Origin: Trochalopteron elliotii
Taxonomy: Eukaryota > Chordata > Aves > Passeriformes > Leiothrichidae
Direction of reading: 5' to 3'
Assembly (NCBI GenBank): GCA_024734555.1
Contig: JANPWX010000360.1
Span: 102,875 to 166,874, forward strand
DNA length: 64,000 bases
Part shown: piece after piece, positions 1 to 12,806 of the stretch
Numbering within the stretch: position 1 is the stretch's first letter
Layout: every line of letters starts with the position of its first letter
Notes under the pieces: generated by a model
Told to the model about the DNA's origin: nothing
What the model saw: the letters and a program-made list of their open reading frames with translations, nothing else
Database searches by the model: none
Translations under genes and position numbers: made by a program

Positions 1-1925
1 AAACTTGAAAAACTAAATTATATTAAAATATTGATCAATATTAAACTCTTAATGATGATTCTAGTTTATATGGAAAATTAGGGTAATGTTTATGTAAATG
101 CCTATTAAGTTGAACTGCATCCATATGATGGTGATAAGTAATATTGCCAGTTGCATCATAAATATTAGTTGTGTGTTGATACTGTATATGAGAAATCATT
201 GCTGGAATTTGATACCTGTAATGGGACCTGTTTTAAATATAATGGATTTCTGGGTAATAATGATCAAATTTTCTGTCAATTCAATGTACTGATCCTCCTT
301 CTCCCAAAATGTAATTTCCAGTTGAGACGACGACTCCGCTGGTTTACAACTCTGCTATAGTGTGGTGTTTGCCGTCATGAAATAACAAAGTATCCTTGAC
401 TGCTCACCCATCTCTAAATTCCTGTAGCGCTAGTTATAGTAATGGTTTGATCTCCTCCCATTTTGTGTCTCTAACATGATTTAAGTGTAACTGCACTGTT
501 TTATTAATTTTGTTTATTTATAAAGGGCATTTAACACCATTAAACTGATTATTATTGGAAATGTGCTTCTTCTTAGATGGTGAAAGAGTCCATGAAAACT
601 GACTTGCTTCTGTGCTCTTATGTTATTGGTTCAGTGTATCTTTGTCACACTTCTGTCCTCTCTGACCTCAACAGTGTTGTTGTATTTGCCTATTACTTTT
701 TTTTACTATGTCATCCATATTTCTGCCTCCTGACCTCTCTCATCATCTCCAACCTGCATTCCATGTATCCGCTAGTAATGCTGTTTTTCATTCCTTCTAA
801 ACTCCCCTTTCAACCTGTCATCTTTAGTTCATTGTTGAGATAAATACATGGCTTCAAAGCAGGATGATGCCCTTCATCCAATGGTTGTATTTTTAAACAA
901 CTGCTCATTGCTCTGCCCATGCCCAAAGCCTTCTGCTTAAAGATAGTCAAGCATATTGAGCAGTGAAGTTTTGGTGTTTTCCAGGTGCTTGACTGTCTGT
1001 GTACATGTATCTTTTGTATGGATATACTTATAATAGGTTTATTTGGGCTTTTCATTTCTCCTTTCTCTTCCCAGTTTGTACAACATGTAGCATCACATTT
1101 CAATGCAATAACTGGTTTCTAGCTGTGGTGATATTGAAGTAATGCTTAAAAATTCTCTGGTTAGTAGGTGTTGACACCATAACATTTTCATCATTGAAGT
1201 GTGCGTGTCCCTCTGAGGCAAGGTGAAGGTATTTACCTGTTATCACACATCTCTACCGGCAAAGGCAGAACTTCCTCGTTCCTTGCTGCAAGTTAGGACT
1301 GTTCTTTAATTTCTGTAGGAAAGAAGTATTATTTTTGTTGGCCCACTTGCCCTCTGTACTCTAAGTGAAATAGTCAGGAAAAAGCCCCTGTTTCTCTGCA
1401 AATGTTGTTGGGGAAGGCTCTTTCTGCTTTGCCCTAAAATGTCTCATTCAAAATGAGAAATGAAAAACAACATGTACTTAGGTGTAATTTATCCTTTGTG
1501 GGTGAGTATCTTAGTCTTTTGATAAGTAGCATATAAATGTGCCTCTACATCTTATAGTTGGCTGTGTGATTTTGAGTCTGTGATAAATGTCAACAGAGAA
1601 AATTTTGGTTGTAAATTTATCTTATACCTATGTGTGTCTGTATGTCTGCATTTACAAACTGTGTAGTAGAGCTCTGGTTTTTTTCTTGAGACACTTTGGC
1701 TTACTAGGCCAGGATGTAAGTGTAATCATACAGCATCTCAAAGAGGGAAAGATATAAAACACATAGCAGATGCACAGGTTGGAGATACTCCTGTAAACTA
1801 CATCAAATTATTTGACAGCCACATCCTAGGCCCAAACATTCTTAAATGTCCTAGCAATGTGTGACTTCTATAAATATTTGTAATCTTGCTGTTGGCATGT
1901 TGTTTATTTCAGTTTATGCTATATA

Positions 1926-1979
1926 ATATTTATATATATGTATATAAATATATAATATTTTCACCTATGAAAATAGGTG
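1926..1979. repeat. AT-rich palindrome plus short hairpin
   Basis: Positions 1926-1936 and 1941-1951 are 11-bp perfect inverted arms around a 4-base spacer, in an almost pure A/T stretch. Immediately after it, CACCTAT at 1962-1968 and ATAGGTG at 1973-1979 form a second perfect 7-bp stem with a GAAA loop. These are seen directly. No function is implied, and AT palindromes like this are common in introns. Confidence 0.6.
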
Positions 1980-3396
1980 GTAAACAAAAAGTTATTTTCA
2001 GTATGATTCCTAAGAATATAAAAATACCATTGAATTTATAGATAAGAAGGATACTGCAATTAATGTTTTAAAGCAAACTGATAGCATACTGTGATAAATC
2101 TGACAATCACAGTTTTATGAGAAAGCTTAGTTGAAAGCTTGAAGTATTTTTTGTAGAATTTTGGCTTCTAGGAACAGTTTGCTGAGATGACAACAGCAGT
2201 ATTTCTGGCATGAATGTAGTAATTTTATTTTCAGAAACAGGGTAATCCTGTTTAGAGAGTCAAACAAAGTTGGTTGGAAAAAAGCCTTGAAAGTTTTTTC
2301 TCATAAATCTAAACAGTCTAATTACACATCATTTTTGTGGTTGTGCTGCACAGCACAGGTCAGTATCAAAAAATACTTAGGAGGCTGGGATGTCCCCTTT
2401 CCAGAAAATCTTCACTTAAAATATTCTCTCTTATTAGAGCTAGGGACATATAAACTTTTGATGGAAAAAATACTTAAATACGCAACATTCTGCTACTGAG
2501 TATTTGTACTGGTTGCCAGTTTGGCAGGGTTGGGCATCTCATGGCTTGTCTCATGCTTAAGTCTGTTTTTTGATGCTGGACTGAGCATTCCTTTGTCTAT
2601 GGCCTCTGTTTGCTATACATGCTCAGAACATGCCAATACACCTGAGCAGCCATAGGTACAAAACATGTTAGCAGGCATGATCAAAATTATGCCTCTTTTC
2701 ATTCAGAAACACAGCCTGTTTTAGAGTATGCCCCCATTTTACTCAACCTCAACAATTTCATCTCAGTAGCTTTATCTCCATTTTACTTCTGGCAAGAGAG
2801 TGACCTAACCCTACATAATTCTTTTTCTAAGATTTAGAGGAGGAAGGACATCATCTTTCCCATGGTGCAATTATGATATTCATCCAGGAACAAAGTATTC
2901 AGGGGCAAATCAGCATAAATTAGAAGGATGTTATTTCTCTGGCCTGGTGATGGGTGGATATTCAGCACTGGTTGTATCTCTCATGCAAAATACATGAACA
3001 GATTGTTGTGTGGGGACTAGGAACTTCCTTTTTCTGATGACAGTCTCATCGTTGAGCTAGATTAATAGTTTTCTAACACCGTGATTTTTTTTTTCCTAAT
3101 GTTTTGTTTCAGGGCTGTGATGAAAATTTATCAGTCTCACTGATGTCCTAGCCATTGAGGTCTCCCCTCATAAAAAGGCGAATTAGGTTGAGACTTAGAA
3201 ATTGCTTTCTGGGCTTATACTTTTGTAATTATGCAGGGCAAGTGTAATTGTCATCACACAAATTGATTGTGTCCATGTAAGAAGCAGGGCCTCATGCTTT
3301 GTGATAAATCCTAACCTTTAACACAGTCCTCCAGTTCTTAAAGCAACAGGGTTGTAGGATCTTCTCTTTGGGTCTTTTTTCTCTTGTCTCATTTGG

Positions 3397-3539
3397 TTTT
3401 GGGTTTGATTTCCCCTTAGAGCAGGGTGCTAATAACACCAAGGGTGCGGGTTCGATCCCTGTACAGGCCGTTCACTTCAGAGCTGGACTTGATCATCCTT
3501 GTGGCTCCCTTCCAACTCAGAATATACTGTGTGATTCAC
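3397..3539 (+). mobile_element. tRNA-Ile-derived SINE with CR1-like tail (TguSINE1 type)
   Basis: The segment from about 3416 to 3469 follows tRNA-Ile(AAU) closely. It has TTAGAGC, then GTGCTAATAACACCAAGG across the anticodon arm, and a perfect B box GGTTCGATCCC at 3449-3459, ending in an acceptor-like GTACAGGCC. The A-box end (about 3397-3415) is decayed. After the tRNA part comes a 3' half resembling the end of CR1: a 'ctggacttgatcatccttgtggctcccttccaac' type stretch finishing with an octamer-like TGTGTGATTC. A tRNA head joined to a CR1 tail is how CR1-mobilised bird SINEs are built. The passerine TguSINE1 family is the best fit from memory. Boundaries are approximate and no target duplication was found. 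Confidence 0.75.
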
Positions 3540-6500
3540 CGCCTTATTTCTTCATTTTGGCACTGTTCTGCTTAGAGATCCTGAGACATGTACATTGGTA
3601 CATAATACTGGATGATAGTGACCACTTTTTATATGTTCTGTACTACTTATTTATGGAGAAAGGCTTTCTATATAGGGTGTTACCTTTTTTCAGGTAAGAC
3701 CAAAAAAAGAAGCCCATTATAATAAGTTGACATTGGAAGACAGAAAATACTGCTTGGACTTTGTAAGAAGTGCTTCTTAATATGACCTGTTTTTATTTTT
3801 CTATTCTGCCAATTATGCTAGGTTTACTTGACTTCTGTAGAAGTTTCACATTTCTAAATTATTCCTTCAAGAGTATTTACACTATATCTTCATAGGCTCT
3901 TTTTTCCCCCCTCTTCATTATAATATAAGGAGTAAACCAATTGTGTAGTTAGTTATGTTTCCCAAATGCAAAACCCAGTCAAAATTAAACACACCTCCTT
4001 AGTAATAATCTCCCTTTGTATGTGCTCTGTCACTGCTCTTTTTTTAAGAATACTTTCCTGTTACTTATGTGGTGGTCCTAATTTTCTGACATGCAGAGAA
4101 CTCTCCATTCCGTTCTGATTGGATCTAGTAGTTATTAATATTATATAGTCTTTTCTGCCTGGACTATTGGTGTTTTTTGTTTCAAACTATATATTTTTCT
4201 TTTGATTGCATTTGTCTTCTCTAGTGCCTCAATGCAAAATGTAATTATACTGTGGTATGTATATGTGTTGAACACTGAACAATATTTGTTGCTAAGAAGA
4301 GTATTTAAATGTTCTGAATGGTTTCACTTTTTGAGGTGTTAGTGGAAAAGAAGATTAAAACTGAATAATTGCTTCTATAAACATGGACATGTGGTTGTAG
4401 CAGTTCTTTTTTTCTTCCTAGCTGCTTTTCTTTCTGTAAATCAAAGACTTCCTTCAAAGAAATATCAAGGAAGAGTGGTGTCTCTCAGCAGGGAGTCTTC
4501 ATTCTGGAGGAAACAAACATTTTGTGCCTGTCCTGTGCTATTGGCTTAAATGTAATAGAAGCTTATTAAGAGTGTGCTGGAAGCTTCTGGTTTGTGAGGA
4601 GCAGTCTACAGAGGCTTTTTTGTTGAAGCCATGTATATTACTTTCTCAGTGTAATTGCATATAAATACAACACAGTTATATAACAGTTATATAGTTTTTT
4701 GATATATTATATATTTAACAGGTATACATGTGTAAATGGGAAAATAATTAGAGTTGTTTATAATTAGAATTGTCATTCATATACAATAAAACATCTTGTA
4801 CTTATTTTTTGTTTTGGATCATTGATTGAGGAAATAAAATCTATTACAAGTACCAACAAGTGTTTTTATTGCTAGTATTTTTAGAGGCAAAGCTAGAAAG
4901 CAGTAATGACTTCAAAGTGGGAACAGTAACCAGCTAAGAATTTTTAATTTAGTAAAGGAGCAAAAGAATGGTGATCTTTTTGATATTGTATGCAAAGGAA
5001 GGCATTGTAACCTAATTTGTGAGAGAAATTTTGAGTATAGTGTGATGATGGTCCTTCTCAGAAAGGCATGTCTTTAACCTGAACTTTTGTAAGAATAAAA
5101 ATAAACTTGAATTATGTTAATTCAAAAAATGACAAAAGGAAAAACTGTGTAGAATGTAGAGAGTATGGATTTGTGAAGAAACATTAGAAGTAGTCATGCA
5201 TACTTTAAGACTCTTAATGAACGGTACACTTAGATTGTAACCTGTAACCTTTCTCAAGGTGTAACAGTGGTTCTCCATTTTTAATCAATCCACCTGTCAA
5301 ACACTTTTTGATTGGAGAAGAAGTGTGAATACTATCCTGTAATACAAGTTCTAATACAGAAATGGCCTTTTAACTTGTCTTTATATTCTTTGTTTTCAAT
5401 TATCTCTACTTCCTTATCTGACTGTTAGCTTTTTAAACATTTAAAGTACAATAGTTTTAGTTCTTTTATGAAACTTTTGTACTGTCACTAGGAGTTTCAG
5501 GCAGAATATATGAAAGTTAGAAAACTAAAGCAAAGTATTGGAAACAGAATTGGTAATGTTATCAGGAAAATCAGCTGCAAATTTAGATTGCTTATGTTAA
5601 TTACATGTTTTTATTTTCATAAAAATGAATAAAGGCAAATTAGACTTAATCTGTTATATTGTTGCTTGCTAAAGAAATGGCCTTTTTTTTTCTAAATGCA
5701 AATGTTGCTTAATAAGGAGATGATCATAGTAGGAAAAGTAATATCTGTATCTTGCTTTTTATATCAGGGGTTCATAACAGCATTTAGCTACAGAGTGAAG
5801 TGAGTGGACAAATCTTTTAATTAACCTCCGTCATTATACATCATGCCCTCTTCATTAAATAGATGTAACAGGGAGAAAAGCCAGTTGTTTCTAATAATTT
5901 TCTAGTGCTTTTGTGGTTTGTATACTTCAGTGTTCTGAAGGTCGGATAGAACTACCAGACCATAAAATCCAGCCAGCGAGAGATCTGGAGCTAAGAGAGC
6001 TCAAGGATTTATTAAGTGATGTGAAACTCTATTGTTTTGTGCATGTGTTACATAATTGCTGTCAGTGCAAGGCTGTTAAAATTCCCTGCTAGTAATAACA
6101 CGAATACCATTTTATAGCTTCAAGAGGAGATAAAAGAAGTTTCTTAGTCAGCACTTCAACAATATCACAGCACATGTCAGTTTTATTATTCTGGGGCCTT
6201 CAGTTTTGGCAGATGCTCTCCATTCTGGCTGTGGTGCGGTAATTACCATATAAATTAAGCAGTGAAATAAGCTGAGTGCAGCCTTATCCCTGCTGCCTGT
6301 AACCAGGTTGCAAGTATCACAGTGTGAAACAGGCATAATTCAGGCTGATTATTTTTAGAAGGCCACATTTTGAAGTCCTGGACCTTTATCCCAATTCGAG
6401 TCAATTTTAAAAGTAAATTGAAGCTGTTTAGTTGCTGTACAAACAGAAGGATCATTCTTTCTACACAAGGTACTCTCCATAATAGCATTCCAGGAATTAG

Positions 6501-8885
6501 TTCAATCCATCCTGGTTTGATTCATAGCCACTAATTATATTTCAGCATGCATTCTAATGCTTCAAATTATATGTGTCCCTACTTTAATGAGTTGTAACTA
6601 GTCCTTAAATGGGGAGCTTTGCACTTTTCTTTTATATCTAACAGGCTTTACTTTGGATTTTATGGGATTAAGCTGTTATGGAAAATCTAGGAAAGTAAGC
6701 TGAAATTAGTGGGTTTATTTTGTTTTTTCTTTCCCCCCCACCCTCAATACAATTAATTCTGCTTATTTGGGAAACTTTGTAAATTGTTAAATCAAGAGTC
6801 CAAATGCAATTTTTTCAGATAGTGGTAAACCAGATATTTTTCTCCATGGGATAAGTAACCACATGTGTCAAGACTGGGCAAAGAAAATAAAGATGATGTG
6901 GGCGACTGATGCTTTTTAAAATCAGAAAAAATTGTGTTGGAAAATAAAAGCATCAAAAAAAATAGTCTATTACATAATTTTTTTTTTTTTTTGTGGTGTT
7001 GCATTACAGAAGTCAAAGCATTTTAGAGAACTGGATATGTTATGAATGGTGTAGTGGGCACAAAAAAACATGGCCAGGGTTTCAGTGGGCAAGTGACAAA
7101 GCTGATGATGTAACTGCAGTCTTTTGATTTAGATTTTTCTTTTAAATTCAGTGTCATGGAAAGAACAAGAACAGAAACTCGTGCCATCAGTGTTAGGCTA
7201 CAGTTAATTGTCTTTTGCTTTACTAGACTATTTTTTCTAAAATGTGAATTAAAATGGGAATACACAAAACTGCTGCATTAGAGATAACCTCTGATCTTTT
7301 AATAAGATGAAAAGTAAAATTTCCTTACTTTTCACCTCTGAGGGATAATGTTAAAAATATTTAAGTTATTAAATTTATGAGAAATATCTTTGCATTCAAA
7401 AGATATTACAATTCCTATCTTCTCAATTTACAAGTACTTTTGGAATAAAAACTGTTTTCCCTGTTCTGTTGATTTTCTTCAAGTAGGGCAGATGGATTTT
7501 CTTTCACGTTCCTGACATGAAACTGGCAGTACAAACAGGGAAACAAAACTGAAATAATAGGAATTTTAATCTTTAAATATCGAAATTGTGTTTAACTATT
7601 GCAGAAATAAACACTAGTATCAGAACCAATTCCAGCTCAGCTAATTTTATTGTTCCTACCTCAGCTCCTCTTTGGTGTAAGGTATTTCTTTTTTCTGGTC
7701 TGGTATGTTGTTTGATTGGGATCCTTTTCCTTTTTTCCCATGTCTTTCAGGAAGCTTTTCTCAACAGTTGACTCACTTATTTTTCTAACTGAAAATTTTG
7801 GTAGTTTCATGCAGCACTTCAGTGGCCTTTAGGAACACTAAAGGTGGTAGATAAAAATAAGCTCATATTTGAATAGCTTGATTTTGAATGACTAAAGACT
7901 TGTACGGTTAAATACTGGGGTAATCTTTCTATAAGCGTATGGAATACATTTTGATATAGTTAAAGAAGAGGCATGTTCAATCTACCAGGTGGATGGTACT
8001 TGACATTACATGACTTTTTCTCTTTTGAGGAATTCTATTTTTTTGTATTTTTTTAAACCTTTTCTGAAGACAGTATTAGGTAAACCATTTAAATAAAAGT
8101 CACATTTTCTGTATGTGTATCTGCTCTATGCATCGTCATTAATTCTTGCTATATAATTACCTTCATTAAGGCTTTGCATTTTCTTAAAAGATTACATCAA
8201 TTAATACCAGCGATAATCCCACAGTAACTTTTCAGAAGTCACAAAGTAGTATGACTGGCTGTAGAGATCTGTTTGGGCAGAATAATTTTAATATTGAATG
8301 CTGAGGTTAGTACTTGGTTTTGATACTCAGACATTTCAGTAACTGCTTAGTTTGGTAAGACCTTCATGAGAGTATTTTCTGTGCTTGACAGATACCATCT
8401 AAGAACACAGGTAACAGTGGATAAAAACAGTAATTGGTGCTGTGAGTATGGGAAGGAAAGAGCTTGGTTAATCAGTAGAGAAGTGTTACAGTTAAAATTT
8501 GATAAACTGTTGAGCTTGCTTCATAAGCAAATACACACAACAAAACAACTCCAAGCTACTAATTATATTATACTACGTGACTTATTTTCTGGATTTTTGC
8601 CAGGTAGAAAACGATTATGCCAAATCTTACTTGTACTTTCACGGTTGACCTCTCAGTAATCCCACAGAGGAGAAAAGAAACCCAAAAAAACAAACCCAAA
8701 ACTCAACCAAAACCCATGGGAAGTAATATTTTGTGGGGGAAAATGTTCTTAACTGTTGTCAAACTTAATATTACTTTGTGAAAAATTTAATTCCACTTTC
8801 ATCCTTCACTCTTAAAGTTATTCATTCACAACTTTACTTGTCATTCCGTTACAAAAATTACTTTTAAATAAAAGTAAAATACTTC

Positions 8886-8955
8886 TTTTATGTAGGTATC
8901 TAAGACATTGGTAGAACCTATTTTATGTAGGTATCTAAGACATTGGTAGAACCTA
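8886..8955. repeat. Perfect 35-bp tandem duplication
   Basis: Positions 8886-8920 and 8921-8955 are identical, each beginning TTTTATGTAGG and ending TAGAACCTA. The lack of any mismatch suggests a recent local duplication, or a minisatellite seed that may vary in copy number between individuals. Confidence 0.9.
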
Positions 8956-11837
8956 ACACAGTAACTCCACATACTGGATTATGTATTTGTATGGACCTCT
9001 TGCCTCTTTAGCTTTTCCTTCTCTACTGTCTTTCAAACTTCCTATTTGTATTCTGTTTGCTATTATTTCTAGAGTTTTGCTTTGAATTTCATCGTGTGTG
9101 AGTGGACTAACCATGTTAAGCAGAGCAATGTAGATCACAGCTGTTACTCTTATGTTTAGTTAGTTTTGAATGTGGAGTTTACTTTTATACATTCCATTGA
9201 GCAGACAAATAACAGAAAACAAAATGCACTGTGAGGACAACAGATTTTAATGTGCAATTTTAATCCTGATTTATAATTTTCTCTTGTTTTTGGAACACAG
9301 CCTGCAGCAAACGCTTTCTAATTCAAGTTGTTCTTAATCTTCTCAATTTAAAACCATTTCTGTGGTTTACCTCACAATTATGTATTTGAAACTATAAACT
9401 GCCGTGTGGTGTGTAGATTTGCTAATTGCAAATAAATATAAAGTATAAGTAAGGTTAAATTAAATACTGTTGGTGTGTAGTTTTGGTACAGGATACCAGA
9501 ATCTCATGCAGAAATATTATTTATGTTCTGGTGAAAGCTAGAGAGACCAGTCAAGTTGTCTTAATTCATTTCCATATATCATTAAGTATTATTAGGTTGT
9601 TTGTTTTTTTTTTTTCACTAAAAGGGAAAAATGGTTGCCTGAATAAAGCCTACACTCTTCTTCTGAAGGTGTCTAATGTGTGATGTAGACAAAAGGAAAC
9701 AAACGAAACAAGGTAAAGATGGGAATGACTTTCAGCTCTTTGATACAACAAAACTGATAATGTTTTTAATAGAAGTTTTAGAAGAGTGTAAAAGCTAACA
9801 AAGTAATATAGTATGAGAACAATATAATATGCAAGGTTATATTTATGGTCTAGCAAGCTAAATTTTGAATTTGGAGATTTTAACAATCTGTCTGGCTTGA
9901 ACTAGCTAAATATTCTCTATAGGACAACTTTTAAACTACAGCCTAATTAATCATTAATACAATTTTGTGAAATGAATGCCCCCTGCAATGAGTTTGCTTT
10001 TTCTGCATAGCAGTCCTCAGCCACAGCTGAAAATTGCAAATGCTTTCTGCTCTGAAGAAAAACATTCGATTTTTGGATACTTGTTATTGCAAGAAAATAC
10101 CAGGAAAAAAAATAAAAGTACATTTGATTTGAAGTGAAATTGTATGAATGTACTCTGAATCATTCTTGCATAGCTGTCTAGTTCAAAATGCCTGCAGAGG
10201 ATTAACATGTATTTTGACAGACTAGTAAGTATTACTTTGGCCCCAAAAAATGCAGTCTTCAAATAATTAAACAATAATTTAAAATATGCTCTATTTCTCT
10301 TAGAATTGACATAATAATTTTGGAAGATGGTGTTCTTTCAGCCATTTGAGGCTTTCTTTTGTTAAGAAAGGGAAACTGCCCAAAATTCTATGTACTGCCA
10401 GATCCTTCACAGAATGTCTGTGTGCCAAAAGCAAAGTGGCTTATGCAGATTGCTCTACTCTGAAGATTTTAACTGTAGATGCCATTAAGCAGGTGTCAGA
10501 TAAATTCAAGGAGGGAGATTACTTGTAAGTTAATTTATAATTCCAATATTATTTTTTTTCTCTAGGTGATTAAGATTTTTCCCCTGAATGATCCGCTAAT
10601 TCATATTCTATTAGATCACTGCATATCTTTCAGATAAGATGCATATAAGTGCTTAAATTGTTGCAAGACCAGTCACTTTAGATACTCTTGATATTATATA
10701 AATAAGTGTTAGCTGCAAGAAAGGCTACATTCAGCTAAATGAAATCCACTTAGTCCTGCATGTGCATTCATGTGCTCTCTGTGAATGCTGTTTGTGCTTG
10801 GGTGTCAGATTGCCTAAAACATATTAAAAAAAGCCCTCATGCAGTTTCTTAGTTTGCACTTGAAATGTTTAAGGAGTCTGCTGAAGTCTCAACTCAGTTT
10901 AAGGTTCTAAGCTAAAGCTAGTCATAATCTATGTTCATGATTGCCTTTAGTAAAATTGAAGAGTGTGTTAGACTGATTTTTACTAGTTCACCTTCTGAAA
11001 AACTAGAAAGTAGACAGATGTCCTTTCATTTTGAGCAGAACAGTTATTCTGTATTTTGAGTAGAGGATGAGTATTATAGCTTGGATAAAAGAAGTTGTCT
11101 TTCCTTCTCAGGCCCATCTAGTTTCAAGGAATGTCATTTATGTGGTAATTTCCTTCAGCATTTATTTCCTGTCCTAAATCTTGAATGAATCAAACTGAAT
11201 ATATTACCTGTGGCATAGATTTTAAAATACTACCATCTTGATCATCTCTTTGCAAAGAGGGAGAATAGCCTGATACTGTGCTGCTTCTTAGGCTTTTGTA
11301 CAACTCTGTAAATTAGTCATTCAGAATTATTGCTTCTTTTGAACATTTTATTTAGATATGAATATACATGCATAATAGTCTTGACAGGTGAACTAGGCAG
11401 TTGTTTAATGACCATAACATTTATGGCTTTTGGAACAGAGATTATCATAAATATTCAAGAACTGTATTCTTTGTTATGTTTTTGTAATGTGACAGAGAAA
11501 GAGCAGGATACATATTTAAAGAAGAATATTTCAAATGGAATTAATTTTCTTTAAAACATTACTCTTCTTCCTCTTTGTAGTTATTTTGTGTTTGAGCACA
11601 GTAGCCTTAACAAAAAATTCTGGAATAGGAAACTAGTGATAATAGAAACAGTGGTCTTGTATCTCAGACTTCTGTAGTGAACTAATAGTGTACAAGTCAT
11701 TCAAAACATTTGTCTAAACATCACAAATACTTTCACTTAACCTAGAAAATGTTGGATACATAGTTCTGAAATAAATGGAAATAAAATTTTAAAAAATTGT
11801 TTTTCTGCCATATATAGTATGGTTTTGAATAAGAAGG

Positions 11838-12235
11838 TTCACAGAGAATCATTTAGGTTAGAAAAGATCTTTAATGTCATTGAGTCCAATCCAGCACTGC
11901 CAAGTCCACCTCTAAACCATGTCCCTGAAGTGCCACACCTACACATCATTTAAATACCTCCAGGGGTGATGACTCAAACACTTCTCTGGGCAGCCTGTTC
12001 CAATCCCTTTCAGTGAAGAAATATCCAATCTAATCCTCTTGTGGTGCAACTTGAGGCCATTTCCTCTGTGCTATCACTCATTATATGGGAGAATATCCAT
12101 CTAGCTGCAATCTTCTTTCGAGTGGTTGCAGACAGCAATGAAGTCCCCCCTGAGCCTCCTCCAGGCTAAACAAGCCCAGCTCCCCCAGCAGCTCTAAGCA
12201 GGCCTGTGCTCCAGATCCTTCTCTCCCTTCATTGT
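11838..12235 (-). mobile_element. CR1 LINE, 3' end, minus orientation
   Basis: Read on the minus strand, this is a typical CR1 3' end. It runs from the last part of the ORF2 region ('gagctgctgggggagctgg', then 'agcctggaggaggctcag') through the 'ggaacaggctgcccagag' segment and the 'ggacttggcagtgctgga' segment, to a tail of CR1 octamer type (ATTCTCTG) near 11840. It is 5'-truncated, as nearly all CR1 copies are, and moderately diverged. No open frame survives. Confidence 0.88.
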
Positions 12236-12770
12236 TCTTCTTTGATTCTTAATTACTTTTGTTAACTAGTATTTTGTTAACTGGTAGAGTTTTCAGTAAA
12301 ATAAAACAGTGTGGTGAGTCAAAAGGTGTATTTATTGTTTGAACATTAGTAATACGTAAGTTGTGCAAAGCAGTAAGAAAAAGGAACTAGCCATTCAAAA
12401 TATAATGCTTGGGCTGAAGCAGCAGTACAAGACAGAACACAATGAATGACGTCTTTAGCTCAGCACAGTATCTGTTTTTTATCTTTTCCTTTTTTCAGAA
12501 TTATGACTTGGATTACTAGAAATCTAAGTTGGAAAAGTTACTAAACCCTTTGTTGGAAAAAGGGAATATTGGTCAAAGAACTGTTAAAGCTATTACTAAT
12601 GGACAATGTTAGAAATAGTTTTCATCTTGAGTTGCAGTATTTATTTATTAGGATTTATCAGGACCATTCATATAAAATGAAATAGTAGGAAATGTCTTAG
12701 TCTTGCTTTCAATGGAAGTGGAATGTATACACCTAACAAATGTGTCACTCTTACATTATTGTGTGTAACA

Positions 12771-12806
12771 GCAGGGTGATAGTTTGGTGCAGGGTGATAG
12801 TTTGGG
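12771..12806. repeat. 18-bp tandem duplication
   Basis: The unit GCAGGGTGATAGTTTGGT occurs at 12771-12788 and again at 12789-12806, with a difference only in the last base. It is a simple local duplication with no known role. Confidence 0.8.

Noticed and set aside
3397..3469. Functional tRNA-Ile gene
   Set aside because: The A-box and acceptor 5' half are decayed and the tRNA part continues into a CR1-like tail, so it is a SINE and not a tRNA gene.
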